Positions 7,032-16,597 of a stretch of 38,925 nucleotides of DNA are shown here, one piece after another (the stretch's first letter is position 1; each line of letters opens with the position of its first letter). Both the position numbers and the translations under genes were made by a program. Origin of the DNA: a bacterium (GTDB lineage: Bacteria > Cyanobacteriota > Vampirovibrionia > Gastranaerophilales > Gastranaerophilaceae). Where the stretch lies: positions 1 to 38,925 of the forward strand of contig JAFUSQ010000011.1 in assembly GCA_017467605.1 (NCBI GenBank), read 5' to 3'. The notes under the pieces were generated by a model. The model was given only the letters and a program-made list of their open reading frames with translations. It made no database searches and had not been told where the DNA came from.

Positions 7032-7908
7032 TTATTTTATTCCTAAAATTTTCTTGTTGAACAATATTTATAAGTCTGTTCAAGAAGGATTTATATCTTG
7101 CTCTTACAGCTTCCCCTGATAATACTATATCTGCTTCGTTTTTGCAAGGTTTAATATAAATTTCTGCTTTTTGTGATGCATTTTTATAAATCCCGTTGGC
7201 AGAATCTCCTAAGCCTCTTTCTTCTGCACGAATAAAAAATCTTTCTTTTTGAACATTATGAGCAACATCAACATATATTTTGAAATCAAATGCATCTTTT
7301 ATTTTTTCTGTTAATGTGAATAAACCTTCTGAAATAATTATTTTTGATGGTTTTGCAAGAGTATGGTTATCATATCTTATTGCTGTGCCTGACATATCGT
7401 ATTTTGGAAGCAAAACAGATTTACCGTTTAGTAATTCCTTAATATGATTGCTCATAAGTTCCAATTCAAGAGCTTGCGGTACATCTAAGTCATAATGCTT
7501 GGCAAATTCGGCAAAGCTTCCTGCTTTTTTAACCATTTCAGAGCGATCGTAATAATAATCGTCGGTATTTACTCTTGTAATAGCATCTTCTATTTCAAAT
7601 TCTGTAGAAAAAGATTTGATTGTATCAATTATGTCAAGTGTAATAGTAGATTTCCCGCTTGCGGTTTCTCCTGCGATACCTATTGATGCAGGTCGTGAAA
7701 TGTGACCTGATAAATATTTTGCAAGTTTTGAAAGAATAGCAGGTTTGTAACTTACTAAAATTGAGCCATCAGACTTTAATTCTTCATCAAATATTTTTTT
7801 TAATCTTTCTTCTACTACCTGAACTCTGCTAAAAGGAACAGAAACATACATTTTTTTATTTTTTATGCCTGTTTCTTCTTTTGTCTTGTGAAGTATATAT
7901 TCAACCAT
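7024..7908 (-). CDS. Uridine kinase-like P-loop protein
   Basis: A 294-aa protein of the uridine kinase/phosphoribulokinase P-loop family, probably phosphorylating a nucleoside or sugar-like substrate with ATP. Walker A is GETASGKST at about residues 80-88. NTDDYYYDRSEM, HYDLDVPQAL (the D-x-P region that positions substrate), PKYDMSG and the Walker B-like KIIISEGLFTL follow. RAEERGLGDSANG matches the family's conserved R-R-x-x-RG region loosely. About 70 residues precede the P-loop; they look like a small separate domain (YVSVPFSRVQVVEERLKKIF). Ribosome site AAGG lies 7 nt upstream. A true Udk is about 210 aa, so the substrate may differ. Confidence 0.75.
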   Translation of the reverse strand: MVEYILHKTKEETGIKNKKMYVSVPFSRVQVVEERLKKIFDEELKSDGSILVSYKPAILSKLAKYLSGHISRPASIGIAGETASGKSTITLDIIDTIKSFSTEFEIEDAITRVNTDDYYYDRSEMVKKAGSFAEFAKHYDLDVPQALELELMSNHIKELLNGKSVLLPKYDMSGTAIRYDNHTLAKPSKIIISEGLFTLTEKIKDAFDFKIYVDVAHNVQKERFFIRAEERGLGDSANGIYKNASQKAEIYIKPCKNEADIVLSGEAVRARYKSFLNRLINIVQQENFRNKIII

Positions 7909-8626
7909 TACTTACCTTTTATATTACTACATGCATAGTCTTTTTTCATGACTATACCAGAATTAAATAGAAAAAAAAATATTTTTTGCTAAAATATTAA
8001 CTTTAGTAAAGATGAAAGCAAAAATTTACCGGCGCAGCAATAGTATTAAAGAGTTATTAGGACAATAAGAAAGTTACCTGTCAAGCAATTAGTTGCATAA
8101 AATATAAAAAGAGCACTCAACGCAGTGAGTTAGCAACTGTACGCAAAACAATATCGGGGCAAGCATTGTTTGAGCGAAGCGAGTTTGCTTGCCTTTTGTT
8201 GAGCGTTACAGTTGGTTACGAACGGAGTTCTGTGCTCCGGTTTTGTGAAACTTTTGACGTCAAAAGTTTCCCTGTCCGGAGGACCCGTCGGAGACGGATT
8301 TCCTTTTTTTTTTTAATTTGTTTGATTTTTAGTAGACTGCTTTCTTTGACCGCAAAGAAAGCGGTCAGAAAGAAACTCTCGACTAACACTGTGTTCGCTA
8401 ATAAATGTAATATACTCAACCTAAAGCGGATAACTCGCTACGCTCAAACAAATCCGCTTTTGTTATTGTTTCGTATAACATTTATTGCTCACTTCGTGGA
8501 GGTCGAACCAAATGACCTTTTTGCTAAATATGTAACTAATTACTTGACATGTACAATTGCGAAGAGCGAAACAACGCGGTAATCCAGAAAAAAATAACCG
8601 CTTTTATAACATACAATTCTTTACCA
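7909..8626. repeat. 718-bp gene-poor region packed with inverted repeats
   Basis: It lies between the kinase gene (minus strand, promoter at about 7951) and the 3' end of the autotransporter. I see no convincing gene. Seen directly: TTTTTGCT/AGCAAAAA arms near 7985-8025; GGCAAGCA/TGCTTGCC at 8158-8193; CGGAG/CTCCG at 8223-8239; a perfect 24-bp palindrome with arm GAAACTTTTGAC at 8247-8270; GTCC-GGA-GGAC at 8274-8284; CCGTC-GGA-GACGG at 8285-8297 followed by a T11 run at 8304-8314; two competing stems at 8339-8366; and AAAGCGGAT/ATCCGCTTT at 8423-8460. Short GAGCGAAGCGAG and CACTTCGTG type palindromes recur. This looks like nested palindromic intergenic elements rather than a coding remnant. 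Confidence 0.65.
7951..7959 (-). promoter_or_regulatory. Extended -10 of the kinase gene with overlapping inverted repeat
   Basis: Minus-strand TGGTATAGT (7951-7959) is an extended -10 about 43 nt before the kinase start. ATAGTC (7935-7940) and GACTAT (7950-7955) form an inverted repeat overlapping it, which could be an operator. Confidence 0.45.
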
Positions 8627-11600
8627 CTAGAATTTCCAGTTCAAGCCGCCTGAACATATAATACCTGTTCTGCCGACATTTCTAACAGTTGCTTGAGCGT
8701 ACATATTAAATCTGTCTGAGAAGGTTTTTGTAAATCCTAAGCCGTATTGCAAGTATCCATGAGCCATTCTGATAGATGGTAAATCTACATTACCGGCTTT
8801 CCCGCCTACTCCTCCAAATAAATTCCAGCTATATGCAATTGTTGCATACATATTCCAAGTTTCTTGTTCGAGTATAAAGTTGACTCCCGGACCAATGTTA
8901 AATCCGTTTAAGAAATTGTTCTTCATACCCATAGAACCGTAATTTGTATCCCAGCTAGCTCCGCCAAACATATTGTATGATACCTGAACATTAGGTTGGA
9001 TTTTAAAGTGTGAACCCAGTTTCCAATCATATGAAGTTCTGCTTGCAAGTCCGAAGAAATAATTAAATGTATTATCAGTATTGTCGGAGAAATCCATACT
9101 TGTGCCATATAATCCGGCATTAATAATTGCGGTTTCCATGAAATCTTTTTTCATGAAGCTGCCCATAAACCCGATTTGTGCACCGTTTTCATAGACTCCT
9201 ACTCCGCTAAATGTTTGGTGCCCTCCGTTATAAGCGATATATGCAGTCGGCATTAAACTCCAACCGTCTTTCAAATCTTTTAATCCGAAATCACCACCGA
9301 CAATGAAGCCCCAAGAATTGTTACGAACTAAATCATTTCCTCTGGTCATTTTTAAAGTTTCAAAGTTTCCGAATGCTTCCGTCCAAACTTGTGATTCTCT
9401 TATTGTTCTTTGGAATTTTGTATGTCCGTCAAGAATAGCGGTTCTATTTTTGAACATTTCATCATAACCTGCTCCGTATCTTCTGATTTGAGCCCTGTTA
9501 AACAATGTATCATTAACTACCAGTTGGTTCATATATGAAGCAACTGTTGCAACTTGCCCTCTGTGAACCTGCGGGTTATAACGTTCCAAATCAAAACTGT
9601 AGCTTCCGTCATTTTCGGCAGAAGGGTTTAATTTGTAGTAACCGATTGGGGTGAATATTTCTTTATCATTTGCTGCAAATACTATTTCTTTGTCAAGCTC
9701 ATCAGCTTTAAAAATTTTGCCAAGGTCAATATGAGCATCAATTGGAGCATCTTTGCCCATTACATCTCCTATAAGGTTGTAATCGGAAATGTTAATTGTT
9801 GCTTTAGTTCCGCTTGTTGAAGCCTTAATGGCATTAGCTGTAATTGTATCTGCACTTGCTTTGTCGTTGCTTCTTGCATACATATCAATTGCAAAATTTG
9901 CACTTCCGTTATTACCTTCAGAATTATTAATTGTCAACGTATTGATAACACTGTTTGTTCTTACACTGTTAACCATGTTGATTAAACCGGAAGTATCTAT
10001 GTTTATATTGTTACCTTCTGTTACCTGAATAAGCCCTTTTGAAGCAAGATAATTTAATACGGAAGTATCATCAATTACGATTGTTCCACCCGTAATTTCT
10101 GCTCCGCTGCCTTTTGGAACAGTTAAAGTTGAAGAATCTTTCAGATTAATTTTTCCGCCTGATATTTTACTTTTTGATTCTGTAAGTGATAAGGTTGAAT
10201 TTTCTAAAGTAACTTCCCCGCCTGTTTGATTGTATGTTCCGGTTGAACTTGTAGCTTTTGTCAGTCCGTCAGATAATGTAACATTACCTTTTGAAATTTG
10301 AAGATTACCTTCCAGTTTGTCATTGCTGCCGTCTATAGTTATATCGTTATTGTCATTTGCAGAAGTTAAAGTTGCTCTTTTTTCTACGGTTACTTGTGAA
10401 TCTTTATCTATTGTTCCGCCGTTAACCGTCAATTTGCTTCCTTTTCTTATTGATAGAATACTTTTTGCGGAATTAATTTCAGCTTTATTTGAAGATGAAT
10501 TATTGATATCAAGTTCAGAATTACTTAAATTTACTGTTCCTCCGCTGATTTGACTATCTGTTGTATTTAAAACAAGTTTAGAATCTTGAATATTTACGGT
10601 TCCGCTTGTTTGATTAAATGTTTCGGTTGTTGTGGTTGTTTTATCAACTCCGTCTGTCAGGTTTAATTCTCCGCCGGATACGGTTATGCTTCCTTCTGTA
10701 GTATCAGTTGTTCCGTCTATAGTGACAGAACCGTCAGATACTTCCATAGAAGAACCTTGTGCCAATCTGATTTTTGCGGCTTTTTCAAGCAAACCGCCTG
10801 CAATCTTAAATTTTGAAGACCCTGTAGATGAGCCGATATTTAATGTTCCTGATGAAATTTTATCGTTATTTGAGTTTAATATTTCAACATCTCCGGTAGT
10901 GGTAGCTACACCTCCTGATTGTGTGAATGTACCGTCAGTTGGTTTAGTTATTCCATCAAGTGTTAAACTTCCGTTTGTTACGTTTAAATTTCCTTTAACC
11001 GTATCATTACTGTTAAGAGTGACATTACCTCCGGTAACATTTACTGTACTTCCGCTTGAAATATTAGTTGCCGTATCAGCACCTATTGTTCCGTTTTCCA
11101 CTGTTAATGTTGTCTCTGACGTATCGCTGCCTACATTAAGTGTACCTCCGGTAATTGAATCTTTGGAATTGTTAAGAGCAAAAGATGTTCCTGAAATCGT
11201 TGTTGTTCCTGAAGTTTGCTTTAATACTCCTTGAGAATTTTTAGTAATACCTACAAGAGCAAGACTTCCTCCGGATACATTTATATTACCGTCATATTTA
11301 TCACTGTTTTCGAGGCTTACAGTTCCACCTTTAATATTTAATGTAGCATTCGAATTAATATTAGTAGTTGTATCAGAATGTATAGAACCGTTTGAAACAG
11401 ACATTTCCGTTACAGTAGAGCCGTTTCCTATATTTATTGTTCCGCCTGATATCGTATCAGATGAATTATTTAAATCAAAATCCGTACCTGTTACAGTTGT
11501 TGTTCCGCCGCTTTGTATAAATTGTCCTGATGAATCTTTTGCAAGTGAATCAATATTTAAATTACCTTGAGTAAGACTTACATTGCCTGTCCAAGAATCC

Positions 11601-14600
11601 GTTTTGTCAAGATTTACTTCTCCGCCGTTAACTTTTAGTGTTCCGGATTTTCTTATGTTAATAGTCGGATCTTTGCTTATTGTATTTCTTGATACCGTCA
11701 AATCCGAGGTTGTTGTTCCGTCACCAATATTGAGTGTGCCGCCGGTAATTGTGTCTTGCGCGTTGTTAAGATCTGTACCGGTACCTGTAATTGTAGTCGT
11801 ACCACCGGTTTGAGTAAGTGTTGCAGTCGTATCTTTCTGTACCCCATTCAAAGTCAAGCTTCCTGATGAGACTGTAACATTACCGCTCCAAGTGTCAGTA
11901 GAATCTAATGTTGCTTCTGCTCCAGCAACATTTAATTTTGAATTTTTATTTAATGAAACGATTGCTTCTTGAGTTAAATTACCTTGTGATAGAGTTAAGG
12001 TTGAAGCACTTGTTCCGTCACCAATATTTATTTCGCCACCGGTGATGTTACTGCCGGAACTATTCAGATTAAAATTAGAAGTTCCTTTTATATTAGTAGT
12101 ACCGCCGGTTTGAGAGAATGTACCACTGGTAGTGTTATTCATTCCGTTAATATTTAATGTACCTGAGGATATTGTTAAACCGCCATTCCAAGTGTCTCCG
12201 CTATCAAGGTTAACATCTCCGCCGGTGACAGCAAGTGTAGCATTATGATTAATTTTTATTTCCGAGCCTGATTCTATTGAACCTTGTGAAACTTTTAAAA
12301 TTGCAGAATCGGTTTTATTACCAATTTCAAGAGTACCGCCTGATATGACATCTGATGAATTATTCAAATCAAATTCAGATGATGTAAGTAAAGTTTTTCC
12401 GCCTGATTGTACAAATGTACTTGTTGATGCTTTTGTTAACCCATCTATACTCAAATTACCGCTTGAAATTCCAATATTACCGTTAATATTGTCAGTACTA
12501 TCCAAATCAACTGTACCGCCTGCAATATTTAATGTACTTCCGTTAGCAATCGTTGTTGTTACATCTTTTGCTATTTTCCCTGCGGAAACAGTTAAAGTTG
12601 AACTATCGGCTTCTGTCCCGACGGTTAAGGAACCTCCTGTTATGGCATCTTGTGTGTTGTTTAGCGCAAAAGTTGTTCCGCTAACTGTTGTTGAGCCGCT
12701 TGTTTGGGTCAAAATTCCGGAAGAATTTTTAGTAATTCCTACAAGTGCTAAGCTTCCGCCTGATACGTTAATTTTGCCATTATACGTATCTCCGTTTTCA
12801 AGACTTAAACTTCCTCCTTTTAAATTCAGTGTTGCATTGGAATTTATATTTGTGACAGCAGTTGAAGATATTGAACCGTTGGATAGTGTCATTTCGGTTA
12901 CACTTGTTCCGTCACCGATATTGAATGTTCCAGATGCTACACTGTCAGAATCATTATTCATTGAAAATCCTGTTCCTGTAACGGTTGTAGTACCGCCATT
13001 TTGGATAAATGTACCTTCTGAGTTTTTGGATAGTGAATTAATATTTAATTTCCCGTCGGTAATATTTACATTACCAACCCAGGAATCAGAATTTTCAAGA
13101 CTTACCTGACCGCCTTTGATATTTAATGTACCTTGTTTTTTGATATTAATTGTCGGAGAGACGCCAATAGTATTTTGTGAAACAGTTAAATCAGATGCGG
13201 TTGAACCGTTACCTATATTTACTGTTCCGCCTGTAATCTTATCTTGAGCGTTATTAAGCTCCATTCCGGTACCAACAATTGTAGTTGTACCTCCGCTTTG
13301 TGTGAATTTACCGGTTGATTGTTTAACTGCGTTATTTAAATTAAGATTCCCGTCAGAAACATCAATAGTTCCACTCCAATTGGAATTGCTTCCTATGTCG
13401 ACGTCTCCGCCATTTACGGAAAGTTTTGAGTTACTTGCGATATTCAAAGTCGCATCTTCTGATATAGAACCTTTGGATACTGTAAGGTTAGAGGCTGAAG
13501 TTCCCCCAATATTTACTGTTCCGCCTGAAATGACATCATTTTCATTGTCCAGAGAAAAACTTCTGCCTGTTATATCTGTTGTGCCGGAAGTTTGAGTATA
13601 TATACCGCTTTTTGAAATCCCGACAAGAGCAAGGCTTCCTCCGGAATTGTTAACTGTTCCGTTCCAAGAATCACCGCTATCAAGTTCTACGCTGCCGCCT
13701 GTTATATCAAGTGTGCTTTTTGAATCGATATTTACTGTTGAATAGGAGGTAATTGTACCTTTTGAGACAGTTAATTTAGAAGCGGTTCTTCCGTCCCCTA
13801 CTTTTAGTAATCCTCCGTCAAGTAAATCGCTTTCATTATTTAAATCAAATTTGGTACCGGTAATAGTTACAGTTCCGTCAGATTGGGTTAATATACCTTC
13901 TTTTGAAGTGTTTTTAACGTTTAAACTTCCTCCGCTTACATCAATAATTCCACCCCAAGTATCCCCGCTATCTACAACCATACTTCCGTTTTTAACATTA
14001 ACATTTCCTGCTTCGGATATATTAACTACGGTACTTTCGCTAACAGAGCCTTTGCTTAAAGTTAAAGTTCCTGATGTAATACCTTTTCCAACATTTAATG
14101 TTCCGCCATCAATAGAATCCTGACTATTATTTAATTCAAAAGAGTTTCCTGTAATTGTGGTTGTACCACCGGTTTGAGTGAATACGGCATCGGAACTTTT
14201 TGTAACAGAATTTAGGTTCAATGCTCCGCTGCTTATTCCGACCTTGCCGGACCAACTGTCAGTGTTGTCTAAAGTTACGGTTCCTCCATTTATGTTCATT
14301 GAACCGTTTGATGTAATATTGACGGCAGCGTTATTTGTTATTGTTCCTTGTGATACAGTAATTGAACCTGCTGTAGAACTGTCACCGATATTAAGTGTAC
14401 CACCTGTTATTGAATCAGATACGTTGCTTAAATCAAAATTAGAACCTGTAATTGTAGTTGTCCCGCCGGATTGGGTAAATGTTCCCGATTGCCTTTTTGA
14501 AATTCCTACAAGAGCAAGACTTCCTTCACTCATCGTAACATTACCGTTATAGGTGTCAGCATTACTTAGAGTAACTTCGCCGCCTGTTATACTTAGAGTG

Positions 14601-15250
14601 CCGTTATTAGCAATATTAACTGTAGCACCTGCATCTATTACCCCGCTTGAAATTTCGACATTTGCTTCACTTGTTCCTCTACCAATATTGAAAGTCCCGC
14701 CTGAAACTACATCTTGATCATTATTAAGCTTAAATTGTGTTCCCGTAATTGTGGCACTGCCGTTTGTTTGCGTATAAATACCTTGTTTTATCGTGTCGTT
14801 AATATACAAAGTTCCGCTAGAAAGACTTATATTACCTCCAAGAGTGTCGGAAGCATCAAAACGAGCATAACCACCTGAAATAATGAGGTTTGTACCGGTT
14901 GCCATTTCGGTTAGAACTGCTTCTTGTATAGAACTTTCACTCCCGATTGTTAAAGTTCCGCTGGTAACGTTAAGACTTCCTGTATCAGCAATTAATGTTC
15001 CGTTTCTGTTGGTTGAAGAATAATTGTAGACTGTAAGAGCCCCGCCATAAAGTTCTGCACTGTCACCTTCCACCCAATCATAATTCTGGAAAGCCGGTCT
15101 TAAGTAGATTTTTCCGCTTGTACCGTTTGCAGTAGCGGTGTATGTACTCTGGATAATGACGCTGTCAGCGTATGCAAAATTTGCTATATTGCCGGATAAA
15201 GCAATACAGGCAGAAATTGCCAAAATTTTTCTTAATCGATTATTGTTCAT
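8627..15250 (-). CDS. Giant autotransporter-like surface protein
   Basis: A 2207-aa secreted surface protein. Residues 1-28 form a signal peptide (basic start, hydrophobic core ILAISACIALSGNIA, cleavage after FAYA). Residues ~30-1750 are a Thr/Ser/Gly/Asn-rich passenger, expected to form a beta-helix, with about 16 repeats of ~99 residues between 155 and 1690. Each repeat carries T-Q-x-G-G-T-T-T-I-T-G, then D-x-I-x-GGTLNIG, then LTVS.G, and lastly a GG-V-LD-D-W-G stretch. A globular part follows, and a C-terminal beta-barrel runs from about 1950 (VWTEAFGNFETLK, alternating aromatic strands) to the terminal Phe of GGLNWKF, as in autotransporter barrels. The barrel would insert in the outer membrane and export the passenger. 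A -10 (TATAAT) lies at 15292-15297 on the minus strand. Function (adhesion, aggregation) is inferred. Cysteine is nearly absent, as expected. Confidence 0.88.
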   Translation of the reverse strand: MNNNRLRKILAISACIALSGNIANFAYADSVIIQSTYTATANGTSGKIYLRPAFQNYDWVEGDSAELYGGALTVYNYSSTNRNGTLIADTGSLNVTSGTLTIGSESSIQEAVLTEMATGTNLIISGGYARFDASDTLGGNISLSSGTLYINDTIKQGIYTQTNGSATITGTQFKLNNDQDVVSGGTFNIGRGTSEANVEISSGVIDAGATVNIANNGTLSITGGEVTLSNADTYNGNVTMSEGSLALVGISKRQSGTFTQSGGTTTITGSNFDLSNVSDSITGGTLNIGDSSTAGSITVSQGTITNNAAVNITSNGSMNINGGTVTLDNTDSWSGKVGISSGALNLNSVTKSSDAVFTQTGGTTTITGNSFELNNSQDSIDGGTLNVGKGITSGTLTLSKGSVSESTVVNISEAGNVNVKNGSMVVDSGDTWGGIIDVSGGSLNVKNTSKEGILTQSDGTVTITGTKFDLNNESDLLDGGLLKVGDGRTASKLTVSKGTITSYSTVNIDSKSTLDITGGSVELDSGDSWNGTVNNSGGSLALVGISKSGIYTQTSGTTDITGRSFSLDNENDVISGGTVNIGGTSASNLTVSKGSISEDATLNIASNSKLSVNGGDVDIGSNSNWSGTIDVSDGNLNLNNAVKQSTGKFTQSGGTTTIVGTGMELNNAQDKITGGTVNIGNGSTASDLTVSQNTIGVSPTINIKKQGTLNIKGGQVSLENSDSWVGNVNITDGKLNINSLSKNSEGTFIQNGGTTTVTGTGFSMNNDSDSVASGTFNIGDGTSVTEMTLSNGSISSTAVTNINSNATLNLKGGSLSLENGDTYNGKINVSGGSLALVGITKNSSGILTQTSGSTTVSGTTFALNNTQDAITGGSLTVGTEADSSTLTVSAGKIAKDVTTTIANGSTLNIAGGTVDLDSTDNINGNIGISSGNLSIDGLTKASTSTFVQSGGKTLLTSSEFDLNNSSDVISGGTLEIGNKTDSAILKVSQGSIESGSEIKINHNATLAVTGGDVNLDSGDTWNGGLTISSGTLNINGMNNTTSGTFSQTGGTTNIKGTSNFNLNSSGSNITGGEINIGDGTSASTLTLSQGNLTQEAIVSLNKNSKLNVAGAEATLDSTDTWSGNVTVSSGSLTLNGVQKDTTATLTQTGGTTTITGTGTDLNNAQDTITGGTLNIGDGTTTSDLTVSRNTISKDPTINIRKSGTLKVNGGEVNLDKTDSWTGNVSLTQGNLNIDSLAKDSSGQFIQSGGTTTVTGTDFDLNNSSDTISGGTINIGNGSTVTEMSVSNGSIHSDTTTNINSNATLNIKGGTVSLENSDKYDGNINVSGGSLALVGITKNSQGVLKQTSGTTTISGTSFALNNSKDSITGGTLNVGSDTSETTLTVENGTIGADTATNISSGSTVNVTGGNVTLNSNDTVKGNLNVTNGSLTLDGITKPTDGTFTQSGGVATTTGDVEILNSNNDKISSGTLNIGSSTGSSKFKIAGGLLEKAAKIRLAQGSSMEVSDGSVTIDGTTDTTEGSITVSGGELNLTDGVDKTTTTTETFNQTSGTVNIQDSKLVLNTTDSQISGGTVNLSNSELDINNSSSNKAEINSAKSILSIRKGSKLTVNGGTIDKDSQVTVEKRATLTSANDNNDITIDGSNDKLEGNLQISKGNVTLSDGLTKATSSTGTYNQTGGEVTLENSTLSLTESKSKISGGKINLKDSSTLTVPKGSGAEITGGTIVIDDTSVLNYLASKGLIQVTEGNNINIDTSGLINMVNSVRTNSVINTLTINNSEGNNGSANFAIDMYARSNDKASADTITANAIKASTSGTKATINISDYNLIGDVMGKDAPIDAHIDLGKIFKADELDKEIVFAANDKEIFTPIGYYKLNPSAENDGSYSFDLERYNPQVHRGQVATVASYMNQLVVNDTLFNRAQIRRYGAGYDEMFKNRTAILDGHTKFQRTIRESQVWTEAFGNFETLKMTRGNDLVRNNSWGFIVGGDFGLKDLKDGWSLMPTAYIAYNGGHQTFSGVGVYENGAQIGFMGSFMKKDFMETAIINAGLYGTSMDFSDNTDNTFNYFFGLASRTSYDWKLGSHFKIQPNVQVSYNMFGGASWDTNYGSMGMKNNFLNGFNIGPGVNFILEQETWNMYATIAYSWNLFGGVGGKAGNVDLPSIRMAHGYLQYGLGFTKTFSDRFNMYAQATVRNVGRTGIICSGGLNWKF
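10200..14770 (-). repeat. About 16 tandem ~297-nt repeats in the autotransporter passenger
   Basis: The coding repeat has a ~99-residue period marked by [T/I/V/S/K]Q-[S/T/N]-[G/S]-G (16 copies counted by eye), NN.xD.I.GGTLNIG and LTVSxGxI. Copies diverge at nucleotide level but phrases such as ggcggaacaac recur. Copies containing LALVGI[T/S]K recur every few units, suggesting higher-order duplication. The last two or three copies are shorter and more diverged. Confidence 0.8.
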
Positions 15251-15372
15251 TAAATATCTAGTCTGCTAACACTATCCTAATCACACTCTACATTATATTT
15301 TTTCGGATTTCAAAAATTTAATATTTAGTTACATAAAAATTGTTTAAAAAACACGTATTCAAGGGGGTTTTG

Positions 15373-15381
15373 TGTTATAAT
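15373..15381 (+). promoter_or_regulatory. Extended -10 promoter of dapL
   Basis: TGTTATAAT at 15373-15381, 40 nt upstream of the dapL start. No good -35 hexamer is seen at 16-18 nt, which fits an extended -10 promoter. Confidence 0.5.
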
Positions 15382-15421
15382 TTTTTTAGTAAAACATGGA
15401 AAGCAGGGAGTATTAATTTTT

Positions 15422-16597
15422 ATGAATATAAACACTAATTACCAAAATATATCAGACAGTTATCTTTTTTCAACAATAGCTAAAAAAGTTAATGAGTTTG
15501 CACAAAAAAATCCTGATAAAAAAATAATTAAACTCGGAATAGGAGATGTAACATTACCTTTATGTAAAGTTGTTGTTGAGTCACTTAAAAAAGCCTCTGA
15601 TGAAATGGGAGTAAAGGAAACTTTTAGGGGTTACGGACCGGAGCAGGGATATGAATTTTTAAAATCTCAAATAAAAGAATATTATGCTTCCCACAAAGTT
15701 GGTTTAGAAGCTGATGAAATTTTTATTTCTGATGGTGCTAAATCTGATTTAGGGAATATTTTGGATTTATTCTCTCAAGATAATACGGTATTAGTTCCTG
15801 ACCCTGTCTATCCTGTTTATGTTGATACAAATACAATGGCCGGCAGAAAAATTATTTATATAGATGCAAATGCTGATAATAATTTCTTACCGCTTCCTGA
15901 TGATAGTGTGAAAGCTGATATCGTTTACTTGTGTTCTCCAAACAATCCTACAGGGGCGGTTTATGATAAAGAGCAATTAAAAAAATGGGTAGATTATGCA
16001 AATAAAAACGGAGCAGTAATTCTTTTCGATTCTGCTTATGAATGTTTTATAACAGATTCATCATTGCCGCGTTCAATATATGAAATTGAAGGTGCAAAAA
16101 CTTGTGCAATTGAATTTTGTTCATTATCAAAAATGGCAGGATTTACAGGAACAAGATGCGGCTGGACGGTTGTACCAAAGGCTTTAGCAGACGGTGTATT
16201 AAATAAAATGTGGTTAAGACGTCAAACAACAAAGTTTAATGGTGTACCTTATATTATTCAAAGAGGTGCAGAAGCTGTATTTACGTCTGAAGGGCAAAAA
16301 GAAATTCAGGAAAATTTAAATTATTACAAAGAAAATGCAAAAATAATTTCAGATGTACTAAAAAAACATAATATTTGGCATATTGGAGGTAAGCATTCTC
16401 CTTATATTTGGTTAAAATGTCCAAATAATATGTCATCTTGGGAATTTTTTGACTACTTGCTAGAAAATATTCAAATTGTCGGAACTCCCGGCTCAGGTTT
16501 TGGAAAAAACGGAGAAGGCTATTTCCGTTTAACTTCCTTCGGCAGCCGTGAAAACACAATCGAAGCAGTGGAAAGACTGGATAAGTTTTTAGATTAG
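15422..16597 (+). CDS. dapL: LL-diaminopimelate aminotransferase
   Basis: A PLP enzyme of 391 aa that converts tetrahydrodipicolinate with glutamate directly to LL-diaminopimelate, the one-step route to lysine and peptidoglycan precursor used by cyanobacteria, plants and relatives. Family marks: KLGIGDVTLPL, FRGYGPEQGYEFL, SDGAKSDLGN, PDPVYPVYVDTN, SPNNPTGAVY, and the PLP lysine in SLSKMAGFTGTRCGW (near residue 236). The C-terminal PYIWLKCP and GTPGSGFGKNGEGYFRLTSF motifs are intact. Length matches the family. It has its own promoter. The 3' end overlaps a small minus-strand frame by 4 nt. Confidence 0.95.
   Translation: MNINTNYQNISDSYLFSTIAKKVNEFAQKNPDKKIIKLGIGDVTLPLCKVVVESLKKASDEMGVKETFRGYGPEQGYEFLKSQIKEYYASHKVGLEADEIFISDGAKSDLGNILDLFSQDNTVLVPDPVYPVYVDTNTMAGRKIIYIDANADNNFLPLPDDSVKADIVYLCSPNNPTGAVYDKEQLKKWVDYANKNGAVILFDSAYECFITDSSLPRSIYEIEGAKTCAIEFCSLSKMAGFTGTRCGWTVVPKALADGVLNKMWLRRQTTKFNGVPYIIQRGAEAVFTSEGQKEIQENLNYYKENAKIISDVLKKHNIWHIGGKHSPYIWLKCPNNMSSWEFFDYLLENIQIVGTPGSGFGKNGEGYFRLTSFGSRENTIEAVERLDKFLD

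Noticed and set aside
8470..8520. A GGTCGAACC stretch considered as a tRNA T-arm
   Set aside because: No acceptor, D or anticodon arms can be folded around it.
8166..8582. A 138-codon open frame in the palindromic intergenic region
   Set aside because: It runs straight through the inverted repeats, its translation is low-complexity (Arg/Ser/Phe runs) and there is no ribosome site. It is most likely repeat DNA that happens to be open.
9789..14552. Many long plus-strand open frames opposite the autotransporter gene
   Set aside because: They are shadows caused by the repetitive Thr/Ser/Gly/Asn codons of the minus-strand gene; products are Val/Pro/Leu-rich and have no recognisable domain.
10200..14770. 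Regular repeats considered as a CRISPR array
   Set aside because: The period is about 297 nt, copies diverge, all are in frame in one coding sequence, and no cas genes are near.
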